Shown here: in pieces, positions 54,634-63,826 of the stretch
How positions within the stretch are numbered: position 1 is the first letter of the stretch
Layout: each line of letters starts with the position of its first letter
NCBI RefSeq assembly: GCF_015160855.1
Contig: NZ_CP063373.1
Location: 6,944,001-7,008,000, forward strand
Source of the DNA: Streptomyces ferrugineus
GTDB taxonomy: Bacteria > Actinomycetota > Actinomycetes > Streptomycetales > Streptomycetaceae
Reading direction: 5' to 3'
DNA: 64,000 bases
Made by a program: the position numbers and the translations under genes
The notes under the pieces: generated by a model
Database searches by the model: none
What the model was told of the DNA's origin: nothing
Seen by the model: only the letters and a program-made list of their open reading frames with translations

Positions 54634-57114
54634 TCAGGCCTCCGGCGCGGCTCCGACCGAGTCGAGGCCGGTGAGGGCGCCTACGGGGTCGAGGTCGGGG
54701 GTGCCGCGTGGCCACCAGTCGTCCTGGCCCGGTTCCGATTCGTAGGGGTACCAGAGGCCGTCGCGGCCGAAGCGGAGCTGGACATGGCCGCGGGGGTGGG
54801 TGAGGTGGTTGCGCCACGGCCGGAAGGCGGGGAGGTCGGCGGCCAGGAGCAGGGGCCGGGCACGGTCGAACCGGCCGGCCGGCGGGTCCCAGGGTTCCTC
54901 GAGTACGGCGAGCCCTTCGAGGCCGCCCTGACGCCAGGCGGCGACCGCGCGGGCCAGATCCGCCGGAGTGCGGTCGGCGGCCGAGGCGAGGGAGGCGTAC
55001 AGGGCGCGGGTGGCGGCGGTGAGGCCGGACCCGGGCCGGGCGGCGGCGAGCCGGACCGCGTCCTGCCACAGGGTCAGTTCGCCGACCGGGTCGCGTCCGG
55101 TGCCGAGGAGGGCGTGGGCGCGCGCGGCTGCGTCGGTGGCCAACTGGTCCAGTGCGAAGGGGTCGGGGCCGCCCGGGGACGCCGGGTATACGGGCGGTTG
55201 CTCGGGGTGCGGGGGCGTGGGCAACGGGGCGGGGAGCGGCGGCAGTCGACGCTGCGGATCCAACGCCTCGGTCGCGCGTACGCCCGCGAGGGGCGCCGGT
55301 TCCTGTTCCTGAGCGGCGCGGGCCGCGCGGGCGGCGCTCAGCCGGGACAGGGCGTCGAGCAACTGGCGTTCACCGCGCCCGCGCAGCAGGAGCAGTACGA
55401 AGGGGTCGGCGTCCAGCAGGCGTGCGGTCTGGTAGCAGAGGGCGGCGGCGTGTTTGCAGGGGTGGCCGCGGTCGGGGCAACTGCAACGGGGGTCCAGTTC
55501 GCCCGGTCCCGGCAGCAACGGCACCCCGCAGTCGGCGAGAGTCCGCGGCATCTCCTTGTCCAGCAGCGCCGCGATGTGCCCCGGCCGCTCGGCGACCGCG
55601 TCCAGGAACCGCGCCCAGTCGGCGTCGTCCAGCGTCCGCAGCCGCACCTGCACGCGGTACGGCCGCGGCCGGCTCCCCCGCACATACGCCAGCACGAGCC
55701 CCGGCGTCACGGTGATGGCATCGACGTGACCCTCCTGCGCGTAACCGCGTCCGCGGGCAAGCCGCTTGGCATCGAGGGCACCCTCCTCCAGGGCACGGAC
55801 CCAGGCGTTGCCCCACCAACTCTCGGCGAAACGGGACTCGTCGGACGACGCGCGGGGCGCGAAGGCGGGGAAGGTGCGGCGGAGTTCACCGTCTCGGCCT
55901 GGGGCGGCCATGGAGTGGGGGATCTGGGGCGTGTCGGGGGCAGGGGGGACGGGATCGGTGGGCATGGCGGAGGAATCGCTGTGTGAGCCTGCCGACCGCG
56001 CTTCGGACGGCCCTGCCGGACGCGAGGGCGAGGTGGGGCGGGTCGTCGGCTCGTGGCCGCCGTGCCGTGCGGCCGCCGTGTCATCTTCCTGGGGCTCGTC
56101 CAGGGGAGGCATCTGGAAGGCGTCGGCGAGCAGGCTCCGTACGTCACGGCTGCGGAGGCTGTCGGCTCCCGGGTCCGGTCGGCCCCTGGAACCGGTCGAT
56201 GCGGGTCGGCGCGACCGTCGAGCGCCCGACGCCCTCCGCTCGGCCTCGTCCGACTCGGCTCGCTGCCTCTCCCGCTCCGCCCGGGCAGCGCGCAGCGCCT
56301 CACGGGCACCGTCCGCCGCGCGCCGCGCGGGGGTGGAGGGTTCGGGTTCGGGTTCGGGCGCCGCACGCCGTACTCCGGCCGAAGCAGCCTCCGCCCCAGC
56401 CGTCCCCTCGGCCGGATCCTCCTCCGACACACGCCTCTCACCAGCAGAAGCAGCCTGCGGCTGAGGCTTCTCGCCAGAAGCCCCCTCCAATGCCGACCTC
56501 TCCTCCGATGCCGACCTCCCCTCCGCCGCCACCGCCCCGTCGCCGCCCGAGTCACCGGGCCGCCCGCCCGGCACCGGCTCACCCGGAGAGCCGTCGGAGC
56601 CCGCCGAGCCCTCCGCCTCCCCCGCGCCGCCCTCGCCCGCACCCCGCCGCACGGCCATGGCACGCCGCAGTGCCGCACGGGCCGCGTCACCCGGCCGAGC
56701 CTCGGAGCGGCGCGGCTCGTCCGCGGCACCCGCCAACTCGGCGCCGGCAGCCGCCCCCCGCGCCGAAGCCCGCCCCGCCGAGACAGCCGGCTCTGAAGTC
56801 CGCCCCTCGGCCGACGGCGACACCGAGCCACGCTCCTCCGACGCTGCCGGCGCCCCCGAACCCCGCTCCGCCGACCCCGGAGACTCCGACCCCGGAGACT
56901 CCGACCCCCGATCCCCCGGCCCTCCGGGCACCGAACCACGACCGCCGTCCCTCCCCGGCGTCCCCTCCCGCCGCTCCCGAGCGGCGCGCAGTGCCCGGCG
57001 TGCGGCGTCAGCCGGTCGGGATTCGAGCTCATCCGGTCGGCCCGGCCCGTCCGCGGTCGGCATGGCGGGCGCCGCTACCTCACGCCCACCGGGCTCCCGC
57101 CCCTCCACCCCCAT
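54634..57114 (-). CDS. SWIM zinc-finger protein
   Basis: An 826-residue protein; its ATG overlaps the SNF2 stop by one base (TGATG) with GAGGGAG upstream. Residues 1-~390 are an extreme Ala/Gly/Glu/Arg/Ser low-complexity region with repeated ADAARRALRAARERRE-like segments. The folded part has WGNAWVRALEEGALDAKRLARGRGYAQEG and the SWIM motif CSCPDRGHPCKHAAAL (~540). The C-terminus is helical with LRFGRDGLWYPYE. SWIM proteins bind DNA or proteins and in actinobacteria pair with SNF2 helicases, as here. Confidence 0.88.
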   Translation of the reverse strand: MGVEGREPGGREVAAPAMPTADGPGRPDELESRPADAARRALRAARERREGTPGRDGGRGSVPGGPGDRGSESPGSESPGSAERGSGAPAASEERGSVSPSAEGRTSEPAVSAGRASARGAAAGAELAGAADEPRRSEARPGDAARAALRRAMAVRRGAGEGGAGEAEGSAGSDGSPGEPVPGGRPGDSGGDGAVAAEGRSASEERSALEGASGEKPQPQAASAGERRVSEEDPAEGTAGAEAASAGVRRAAPEPEPEPSTPARRAADGAREALRAARAERERQRAESDEAERRASGARRSRRPASTGSRGRPDPGADSLRSRDVRSLLADAFQMPPLDEPQEDDTAAARHGGHEPTTRPTSPSRPAGPSEARSAGSHSDSSAMPTDPVPPAPDTPQIPHSMAAPGRDGELRRTFPAFAPRASSDESRFAESWWGNAWVRALEEGALDAKRLARGRGYAQEGHVDAITVTPGLVLAYVRGSRPRPYRVQVRLRTLDDADWARFLDAVAERPGHIAALLDKEMPRTLADCGVPLLPGPGELDPRCSCPDRGHPCKHAAALCYQTARLLDADPFVLLLLRGRGERQLLDALSRLSAARAARAAQEQEPAPLAGVRATEALDPQRRLPPLPAPLPTPPHPEQPPVYPASPGGPDPFALDQLATDAAARAHALLGTGRDPVGELTLWQDAVRLAAARPGSGLTAATRALYASLASAADRTPADLARAVAAWRQGGLEGLAVLEEPWDPPAGRFDRARPLLLAADLPAFRPWRNHLTHPRGHVQLRFGRDGLWYPYESEPGQDDWWPRGTPDLDPVGALTGLDSVGAAPEA

Positions 57115-59936
57115 CACGACTCCCTCCTCAGCGACACCAGATCCGTCAGCTCACGGTCCGTCAGTTCCGTGAGGGCCGACTCGCCGGAGCCGAGGATCGC
57201 GTCGGCCAGGGCCCGCTTGGACTCGAGCATCTCCGCGATGCGGTCCTCGACCGTGCCCTCGGTGATGAGGCGGTGGACCTGGACGGGCTGGGTCTGGCCG
57301 ATGCGGTAGGCACGATCGGTGGCCTGTTCCTCGACGGCCGGGTTCCACCAGCGGTCGAAGTGGACGACATGGCCCGCGCGGGTGAGGTTCAGGCCGGTGC
57401 CCGCCGCCTTGAGGGAGAGGACCAGGACCGGGGTCCGGCCGCTCTGGAAGCGGTCCACCATGCGTTCGCGGTCCGGGACCGGTGTGCCGCCGTGGAGCAG
57501 GTCCACGGGGACCGCCCGGGCCGCGAGGTGGGAGGCGATCAGGCGGGCCATCCCGACGTACTGCGTGAAGACCAGTGCCGAGCCGTCCTCGGCCAGCAGG
57601 GTGTCGAGCAGTTCGTCCAGCAGCGTCAACTTGCCGGAGCGGGCGGCGATTCGCTCGGCTGTCGCCGCTGTCTCCTCCTTCAGGTACAGCGCCGGGTGGT
57701 TGCAGATCTGCTTGAGGGACGTCAGGAGCTTCAGCACCAGGCCCCTGCGCGCCATGCCCTCCGCCGTCTCGATGGCGTACATCGACTCCCGCACCACCGC
57801 CTCGTAGAGCGCCGCCTGTTCACGGGTGAGCGGGACGGGGTGGTCGGTCTCCGTCTTGGGCGGCAGTTCGGGGACGATCCCGGGGTCGGACTTCCTGCGC
57901 CGCAGGAGGAAGGGCCGCACGAGGCGAGCGAGCCGGTCCACCGCCTCGTCGTCCTCGCCGTTCTCCACCGCGCGGGCGTGCCGGGCGCGGAAGGACTTCA
58001 GAGGGCCGAGCAGGCCCGGCGTCGTCCAGTCGAGCAGGGCCCACAGCTCGGAGAGGTTGTTCTCGACCGGTGTGCCGGTCAACGCCACGCGCGCGGGCGT
58101 CGGGATGGTGCGCAGCGCCTTCGCCGTCGCCGAGTGCGGGTTCTTGACGTGCTGGGCCTCGTCGGCGACGACCATGCCCCAGGTGTGCTGGGCCAGCGCC
58201 GGTGCCGCCGACCGCATGGTGCCGTAGGTCGTGAGGACGAAGCCGGCGTCGGCGTCCTCCAGGGTGCGGTCCGGGCCGTGGAAGCGGCGGACGGGGACGC
58301 CGGGGGCGAAACGGGTGATCTCCCGCTGCCAGTTGCCGAGCAGGGACGCCGGGCAGACCACCAGGGTCGGGGCCGTCCGGGCGCGCTTGAGGTGCAGGGC
58401 GATCACCGTGATCGTCTTGCCGAGGCCCATGTCGTCGGCCAGGCAGCCGCCGAGGCCCAGGGACGTCATGAGGTCCAGCCAGGCCAGGCCCCGGAGTTGG
58501 TAGTCCCGCAGCGTCGCCCGCAGTCCCGGCGGCGCCTCGGCCGGCCGGACGCCCGCCGTCAGCCGGTCGCGCAGGGCGGCCAGCGCGCCGACCGGTACCG
58601 CCTCGACCGTCTCGCCGTCGACCTCCGCGCTGCCGGTGAGGGCGGCGGACAGCGCGTCGACCGGGTCGAGCAGGCCCAGTTCGCGCTTGCGGGCCTTGCG
58701 GACCAGCGCCGGATCGACCAGCACCCAGCGGTCCCGCAGCCGCACGACCGGGCGGTGCGCCTCGGCGAGCGCGTCCATCTCGGCCTCGGTCAGCGGGTCG
58801 CCGCCGATCGCCAACTGCCAGCGGAACTGGAGCAGTTCCTCGCTCTCGAAGAAGCCGGTGCCGTCGGTCGCCGAGCCCGGCGCGGGCCGTACCACCGCCG
58901 CCGCGCTGAGGTCGTGGGCCAGGTCCCGGGGCCAGTGCACCGCCACCCCGGCCGCCGCGAGCCGGGTCGCGGCCACGCCCAGCAGGTCGCCCAACTCCTC
59001 GTCGGACAGGGCCAGTACATCGGGCACGTCCTGCTCGGACAGCCGGTCGAGCGGCGCCCACACCCGGGCCGCGCGCCGCACCGCCAGCGCCGCGTCCACC
59101 CGCGCGCGTGGCCCGAAGGCCGCGTCCGCCTCGCCCGACCACAGGGCGGCCGCGTCGGCCACCAGGGTGGGGTCGGCGAGGCTGTGCACCTGGACGATGG
59201 CCGCGCCCGCGCTGCGCGCGCCCGCGTCGCGGTCGTCGAAGAGGTCGTACCCCGACAGGTCCAGGCGCAGCGAGATCCGCACGCCCGCGTCCATGCCGGC
59301 GGCGACCTCGGCCGCCCAGTCGTGCGCGTCGGGCAGGCGCTGGGCCTCGCGGGCGGCGAAGGGCCTGCCCGAGACGTGCGGTGCGGCGGGGGTGCGGGGC
59401 AGGGTGTCGGCGACCGCGTCCAGGAAGGCGCGCATCAGCGCCTGCGGCTCGGGCAGCCGCAGCGGGCCCGGGCCGGGCAGGGGGACGGCGTGGCCCTCGT
59501 GGGGCAGGGCCGCGGCGACGGCGCGCAGGTGCGCGATGTCGTCCGGGTCGAGCGGGCCGGCCCGCCAGGCGTCATGGCCGGCCGGGGTGAGGCCGGGCAG
59601 CAGCCGGCCGCGCGCGGTGAGTCGCAGGGCGTGCAGCGCGGCGGCGCCCCAGCAGGCGGTGGCGGGGTGGGCGGCCGGGTCGCGGCGGGCCCGCACGAGC
59701 AGCGGCAGTGCCTCGCCGAGCGGCAGGGACAGCGCGGGGGTGGTCCTGCGGCGGACGCCGGCGCCATGCCGTCGTACGACGGTGAGCTCCGTGTCCTCGG
59801 CGGGCAGCGGGCCGCCCTCCGGGTCCCAGAAGGCGATCCGGCCCTCGCGCGGGAGGGGCGCGGGCAGGAAGACGGCCGCGAGCCGGACGGGGACGGCCCG
59901 CCCCGCGCGCTCGGCCGTCGCGGTCCTGTCGCTCAT
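57114..59936 (-). CDS. SNF2/RapA-family DEAD/DEAH-box helicase
   Basis: A 940-residue protein. ATG 59936 is preferred over GTG 59948, which sits on the GGAGG. The N-terminal ~450 residues are an uncharacterised SNF2-associated region. The ATPase has RDYQLRGLAWLDLM, DDMGLGKT (~504), VADEAQHVKNP (DEAQ box), ALTGTPVENN, then domain 2 with LVFTQYVGMARLIA, LSLKAAGTGLNLT and DRAYRIGQTQPVQVHR. A complete SNF2 set, it should be a DNA translocase in repair or transcription recycling, coupled to the SWIM protein. Confidence 0.92.
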   Translation of the reverse strand: MSDRTATAERAGRAVPVRLAAVFLPAPLPREGRIAFWDPEGGPLPAEDTELTVVRRHGAGVRRRTTPALSLPLGEALPLLVRARRDPAAHPATACWGAAALHALRLTARGRLLPGLTPAGHDAWRAGPLDPDDIAHLRAVAAALPHEGHAVPLPGPGPLRLPEPQALMRAFLDAVADTLPRTPAAPHVSGRPFAAREAQRLPDAHDWAAEVAAGMDAGVRISLRLDLSGYDLFDDRDAGARSAGAAIVQVHSLADPTLVADAAALWSGEADAAFGPRARVDAALAVRRAARVWAPLDRLSEQDVPDVLALSDEELGDLLGVAATRLAAAGVAVHWPRDLAHDLSAAAVVRPAPGSATDGTGFFESEELLQFRWQLAIGGDPLTEAEMDALAEAHRPVVRLRDRWVLVDPALVRKARKRELGLLDPVDALSAALTGSAEVDGETVEAVPVGALAALRDRLTAGVRPAEAPPGLRATLRDYQLRGLAWLDLMTSLGLGGCLADDMGLGKTITVIALHLKRARTAPTLVVCPASLLGNWQREITRFAPGVPVRRFHGPDRTLEDADAGFVLTTYGTMRSAAPALAQHTWGMVVADEAQHVKNPHSATAKALRTIPTPARVALTGTPVENNLSELWALLDWTTPGLLGPLKSFRARHARAVENGEDDEAVDRLARLVRPFLLRRRKSDPGIVPELPPKTETDHPVPLTREQAALYEAVVRESMYAIETAEGMARRGLVLKLLTSLKQICNHPALYLKEETAATAERIAARSGKLTLLDELLDTLLAEDGSALVFTQYVGMARLIASHLAARAVPVDLLHGGTPVPDRERMVDRFQSGRTPVLVLSLKAAGTGLNLTRAGHVVHFDRWWNPAVEEQATDRAYRIGQTQPVQVHRLITEGTVEDRIAEMLESKRALADAILGSGESALTELTDRELTDLVSLRRES

Positions 59937-60046
59937 ACGTCCTGTCACCTCCCGCCCATGAGTCGGATCAACCGTCTTCGACTCTACGGGCGGGGTCTGA
60001 CAATCGGCTCCGACGTCCGGTGCGGGCCGGGTCCCTCAGGGGGTGA

Positions 60047-60628
60047 TCAAGGCACCGTGCGGGAGACGACGTACACGAACGGGTTCTCCGGGTCCGCCAT
60101 GCTCACGACGATGTCGTGGGTGGGGGCCGGGTTCTTCTGCTCGTGGACGATGCCGAACCATGGGCCGGGGCCCTTGAAGTCCCAGCCGGTGACCTTCTGG
60201 TCGCGGGCGCCGATGGCGATCTCGTCCGGCTTCAGGTCGCCCCGCCCGAGGCCCATGGTCTTCAGGTAGGCGTCCAGGTTCTCGTCGGTGGTCTGGAACT
60301 GGACGTAGAGACGGCTGGTCCGCCAGTTGTTCGTCTCGTAGTACCCGACGTTGTACGACGGGACCGGGATCCTCACCTGGTAGACGCGGCGCTGAACCCT
60401 CGACGGCCAGTGCGGGGTGAGGCCGGTCGCCGCGTACTTCGCCTCCTTGTCCCTGCCGCTGTCGCGGCTCTGGTTGGCGGAGATCACCAGGTAGCCGGCC
60501 GGGACGCCGATGAGCAGCAGGATGATGAGCAGGGTGAGCGCCCTGCGGCGGATCATGTGGCGGCGGTCCTCGGGCGGCTGGGAATGCTCGTCGGGGGACT
60601 CGGCCTGGCGGGGTACGGACACGGTCAC
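60047..60628 (-). CDS. Single-pass membrane protein of unknown function
   Basis: A 193-residue protein. GTG 60628 overlaps the ROK stop (GTGA). One membrane helix (RRRALTLLIILLLIGVPAGY, residues ~25-45) is followed by an extracellular domain with PHWPSRVQRRVYQVRIPVP, TSRLYVQFQTTDENLDAYL and WDFKGPGPWFGIVHEQ. I do not recognise a family. Its coupling to a sugar kinase gene may be only positional. Confidence 0.75.
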   Translation of the reverse strand: MTVSVPRQAESPDEHSQPPEDRRHMIRRRALTLLIILLLIGVPAGYLVISANQSRDSGRDKEAKYAATGLTPHWPSRVQRRVYQVRIPVPSYNVGYYETNNWRTSRLYVQFQTTDENLDAYLKTMGLGRGDLKPDEIAIGARDQKVTGWDFKGPGPWFGIVHEQKNPAPTHDIVVSMADPENPFVYVVSRTVP

Positions 60629-61776
60629 GCCGGCCCCTGCGACGACGTCCGGCGGGCCTCGGCGAACCGCGCGTAGCGCTCGTAGCGCTCGACCCGGCGC
60701 CGGTTGGCGCGCCGGAAGCGGCGGGCGACCAGGCGGGCGAGGTCGGCGGCGCCCACCATGCCGGCCTCGGGGCCGAGCTGGGCGCGGGTGATGCGGGCCT
60801 CGGGGCGGTAGCCGCGGCCGGTGAGATGGCGCTTGAAGGCGTCCCGCGCGGGGCCGATCAGCAGGTCGTCGGCGGCCGACACCCCGCCGCCGATCACGAA
60901 GCAGGACGGGTCCAGGGCGGCCGCGAGGTTGGCGATGCCGACGCCGAGCCACTGGCCGATGTCCTGGAGCAGCTCGATGCACATCGCGTCGCCGTCGCGG
61001 GCCAGCTCGGTGATCATCGGGCCGGTGATGTCGCCGATCTGGCCCTTGACGTGCTCGATGATCCCGTATGCCACCGGCGAGTCGGCGGCGGCCAGCTCCT
61101 TGGCCTCCCTGACCAGCGCGTTGCCGGAGCTGTACTGCTCCCAGCAGCCGCGGTTGCCGCACGGGCAGCGGTGGCCGCCGGGGACCACCTGCATGTGCCC
61201 GAACTCGCCCGCGACGCCGTACTTGCCGCGCTTGACCTGTCCGTCCTCCAGGATCGCGCCGCCGATTCCGGTGCCCAGCGTGATCATGACGAGGTGGTCC
61301 TCGCCCCGGCCGGCGCCGAAGCGCCACTCGGCCCAGGCGGCGGCGTTGGCGTCGTTGTCGACCAGGACGGGCACGGCGAGCCGGCCGGCCAGTCGGTCGC
61401 GCAGGGGCTCGTTGCGCCAGGACAGGTGGGGCGCGAACAGCACGCGGTTGCGGTCGGCGTCGACCCAGCCGGCCGCGCCGATGCCGACGGCGTGCACGTC
61501 GTGACGGTCGGACAGGTCCAGGACGAGCTCGACGATGGTGTCCTCGACGACCTTCGGGCTCTTGGACTTGTCCGGGGTCTCCGTGCGGACCTTCTCCAGG
61601 ATGATGCCGTCGGCGTCGACGACGCCCGCCATCACCTTGGTGCCGCCGATGTCGATGCCCACGGTCGGCACCCGGGGCGCCGACAGGTGTGAGCGGCGCT
61701 CTCGGGGCCCGACCGTTCGCAGCACGGGGGCTCGCCTGGAGCCGATGGGAGCGGTGAAGTCGCGGTAGGTGCTCAT
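60625..61776 (-). CDS. ROK-family sugar kinase (glucokinase type)
   Basis: A 383-residue ROK kinase. The N-terminal ~37 residues are an extension with a basic stretch. Then VGIDIGGTKVMAGVVD (ATP phosphate loop), VDNDANAAAWAEW, TLGTGIGGAI, GHMQVVPGGHRCPCGNRGCWEQYSSG (the CxCGxxGCxE zinc motif and glucose-site His) and VIGGGVSAADDLL. It phosphorylates glucose or a related hexose. A GntR operator lies upstream (61868-61885), so it is probably in that regulon. Confidence 0.88.
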   Translation of the reverse strand: MSTYRDFTAPIGSRRAPVLRTVGPRERRSHLSAPRVPTVGIDIGGTKVMAGVVDADGIILEKVRTETPDKSKSPKVVEDTIVELVLDLSDRHDVHAVGIGAAGWVDADRNRVLFAPHLSWRNEPLRDRLAGRLAVPVLVDNDANAAAWAEWRFGAGRGEDHLVMITLGTGIGGAILEDGQVKRGKYGVAGEFGHMQVVPGGHRCPCGNRGCWEQYSSGNALVREAKELAAADSPVAYGIIEHVKGQIGDITGPMITELARDGDAMCIELLQDIGQWLGVGIANLAAALDPSCFVIGGGVSAADDLLIGPARDAFKRHLTGRGYRPEARITRAQLGPEAGMVGAADLARLVARRFRRANRRRVERYERYARFAEARRTSSQGPA

Positions 61777-61867
61777 CAGGGCCGATTCTGCCTCACGGCC
61801 GGGACCGGTGCCGTACCGGGAAACGACGGGGTGGTTCACGTCATACGCCGTCCACGGCGGGCGTTCC

Positions 61868-61885
61868 ATTGTCCTGACATTGCAA
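61868..61885. promoter_or_regulatory. Putative GntR operator upstream of ROK kinase
   Basis: ATTGTCCTGACATTGCAA matches ATTGTCCGGACATTTGCA at 62716-62733 over most positions. The palindromic core is TGTCC-GACA. Confidence 0.65.
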
Positions 61886-61902
61886 CGTACCGGTCGGTCA
61901 GT

Positions 61903-62667
61903 TCACGACCGTACCAGCAGCTGGAACTCGAACGAGTACCGCGTCGGCCGATACGTGTGCGTGCCGTACTCCACCGCCCGGCCCGTGTCGTCGAACGTCA
62001 CGCGCTGCATGGTCAGCAGCGGGGCGCCCTCCTCCTCGGCGAGGCGCTCGGCCTCGGCGGCGGTGGCGGCGCGGGCGCCGATGGTCTGGCGGGCGCTGTG
62101 CAGGGTGATGCCGGCGGCGCGCATCAGACGGTAGAGGCCGGTGGCCTCCAGTTGCGGGGTGTCCAGGTCGATCAAGCCGGGCGGCAGGAAGTTGCACAGG
62201 TACGCCATCGGCTCGCCGTGCGCGAGGCGCAGCCGCTCGATGCGGTGCACGTCGCTGTCCTCGGCGACCCCGAGTGCTGCCGCGACCTCGGCGGACGCCG
62301 GGACGACGGTGTTGACGAGCACCTTGGTCGCCGGGCGCTGACCGGCCGATTCGAGGTCGTCGTAGAGGCTGCTGAGTTCCAGCGGGCGTTTGACCTGGCT
62401 GTGCACGACCTGGGTCCCGACGCCCCGGCGGCGCACCAGCAGGCCCTTGTCGACCAGCGACTGGATGGCCTGGCGGACGGTCGGCCGGGACAGGCCGAGG
62501 CGTGCGGCGAGTTCGATCTCGTTGCCCAGCAGGCTGCCGGGGGTGAGCGCTCCGTGCTCGATCGCGGCCTCGAGCTGTTGGGACAGCTGGAAGTACAAGG
62601 GCACCGGACTGCTCCGGTCCACGCTGAGCTCGAGTTCCACGGTTGGGTCCACTTCAGGTTTCGGCAC
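61903..62667 (-). CDS. GntR/HutC-family transcriptional regulator (UTRA domain)
   Basis: A 254-residue regulator. The winged HTH (residues ~23-85) includes LGNEIELAARLGLSRPTVRQAIQ and LVRRRGVGTQVV. The UTRA ligand domain (~100-245) follows with VHRIERLRLAHGEPMAYL and TLHSARQTIGARAA. It sits between the ROK kinase and a divergent Gfo/Idh/MocA dehydrogenase. Both neighbours have the same operator. Its ligand is probably a sugar phosphate or inositol derivative. Confidence 0.92.
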   Translation of the reverse strand: MPKPEVDPTVELELSVDRSSPVPLYFQLSQQLEAAIEHGALTPGSLLGNEIELAARLGLSRPTVRQAIQSLVDKGLLVRRRGVGTQVVHSQVKRPLELSSLYDDLESAGQRPATKVLVNTVVPASAEVAAALGVAEDSDVHRIERLRLAHGEPMAYLCNFLPPGLIDLDTPQLEATGLYRLMRAAGITLHSARQTIGARAATAAEAERLAEEEGAPLLTMQRVTFDDTGRAVEYGTHTYRPTRYSFEFQLLVRS

Positions 62668-62715
62668 GGCCCGACTGTAGCTCTACGCGTTGTTGACGGG
62701 AAGTCGTGTAGTTTG

Positions 62716-62739
62716 ATTGTCCGGACATTTGCATTGACA
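62716..62739 (+). promoter_or_regulatory. GntR operator and -35 box of the dehydrogenase gene
   Basis: ATTGTCCGGACATTTGCA contains the perfect 10-bp palindrome TGTCCGGACA and is directly followed by TTGACA (62734-62739). A weak CAGTTT -10 at 62758-62763 would place the start at the ATG 62770, consistent with the missing ribosome site. Confidence 0.65.
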
Positions 62740-62769
62740 GCCTACGCACTGAACCCGCAGTTTGTTTCC

Positions 62770-63792
62770 ATGCGCATCGGGGTCATCGGTACGGGCCGCA
62801 TCGGCACCATTCACGCGAACACGCTCAGTCGCCACCGCGACGTCGGTTCCCTGATCCTCACGGACGCGGACGCGACGCGGGCCCAGGAGCTGGCTCACCG
62901 GCTGGGCGAGACGGCGGCGCCCGGGGTGGACGAGATCTTCCGGTGGGGCGTGGACGCGGTGGTGATCACCACGGCGACGTCCGCCCACGCCGAACTGATC
63001 GGTCGGGCAGCACGCTCGGGGCTTCCGGTGTTCTGCGAGAAGCCCATAGCGCTCGATCTGCCGGGCACGTTGCAGGCCATCGGGGAGGTCGAGACGGCCG
63101 GGACGATCCTCCAGATGGGCTTCCAGCGGCGCTTCGACGCGGGCTACGTGGGCGCGCGTGAGGCGGTGCGCTCCGGGCGGCTCGGGCGGTTGCACACCAT
63201 GCGGGCGCTGACCAGTGACCAGGAGCCGCCGAAGGCCGCCTGGTTGCCGCTGTCCGGCGGGCTGTACCGGGACACGCTGATTCACGACTTCGACATGGTG
63301 CGCTGGGTGACCGGGCACGAGGTCGTCGACGTGTACGCGGCCGGATCGGACGCCGGGCCCGCCATGTTCCGCGAGGCGGGCGACGTGGACACGGCGGCGG
63401 TGCTGCTCACGCTGGACGACGGCACGCTGGCCACGGCCACGGCGACAAGGCTGAACGGCGCCGGCTACGACGTGCGCCTGGAGCTGGCCGGGGAGCTGGA
63501 CCAGATCGTGGTGGGCCTGGACGACCGTACGCCGATCGCTTCCACCGAGCCGACCGGGCCGCCCGCGGCCGACAAGCCGTGGTCGGGGTTCCTGGAGCGG
63601 TTCGGGCCCGCGTACGAGGCGGAGTTGAACGCGTTCGTGGAGGTCCTGCACGGCGAGCGGGCCAACCCCTGCGACGGTCGGGAGGCCTTGGAGGCGCTGC
63701 GGATCTCGGAGGCGTGCGAAGTGTCCAGACGCGAGCGCAGACCGGTCGCGCTCGCGGAGATTCCGGGCGGGGCCGCGACTGCGGCCCCGTGA
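62770..63792 (+). CDS. Gfo/Idh/MocA-family oxidoreductase (inositol 2-dehydrogenase-like)
   Basis: A 340-residue NAD(P)-dependent dehydrogenase. MRIGVIGTGRIGTIHANTL is the Rossmann loop; FCEKPIALD carries the EKP motif with the catalytic Lys (residue ~98). YRDTLIHDFDMVRWVTG contributes the catalytic Asp/His pair. This is the pattern of IolG-like inositol or sugar dehydrogenases. The gene is probably leaderless and under the adjacent GntR regulator. Exact substrate is not determined. Confidence 0.88.
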   Translation: MRIGVIGTGRIGTIHANTLSRHRDVGSLILTDADATRAQELAHRLGETAAPGVDEIFRWGVDAVVITTATSAHAELIGRAARSGLPVFCEKPIALDLPGTLQAIGEVETAGTILQMGFQRRFDAGYVGAREAVRSGRLGRLHTMRALTSDQEPPKAAWLPLSGGLYRDTLIHDFDMVRWVTGHEVVDVYAAGSDAGPAMFREAGDVDTAAVLLTLDDGTLATATATRLNGAGYDVRLELAGELDQIVVGLDDRTPIASTEPTGPPAADKPWSGFLERFGPAYEAELNAFVEVLHGERANPCDGREALEALRISEACEVSRRERRPVALAEIPGGAATAAP

Positions 63793-63826
63793 GGAACGGA
63801 CTCGGCGGCCCCGGGCCCCCGGCCCG

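Noticed and set aside
54206..54745. Plus-strand ORF starting FTAGADTASNAAEL
   Set aside because: Protein-like for only ~45 codons, then becomes Arg/Pro-rich shadow sequence overlapping the SWIM gene; no ribosome site.
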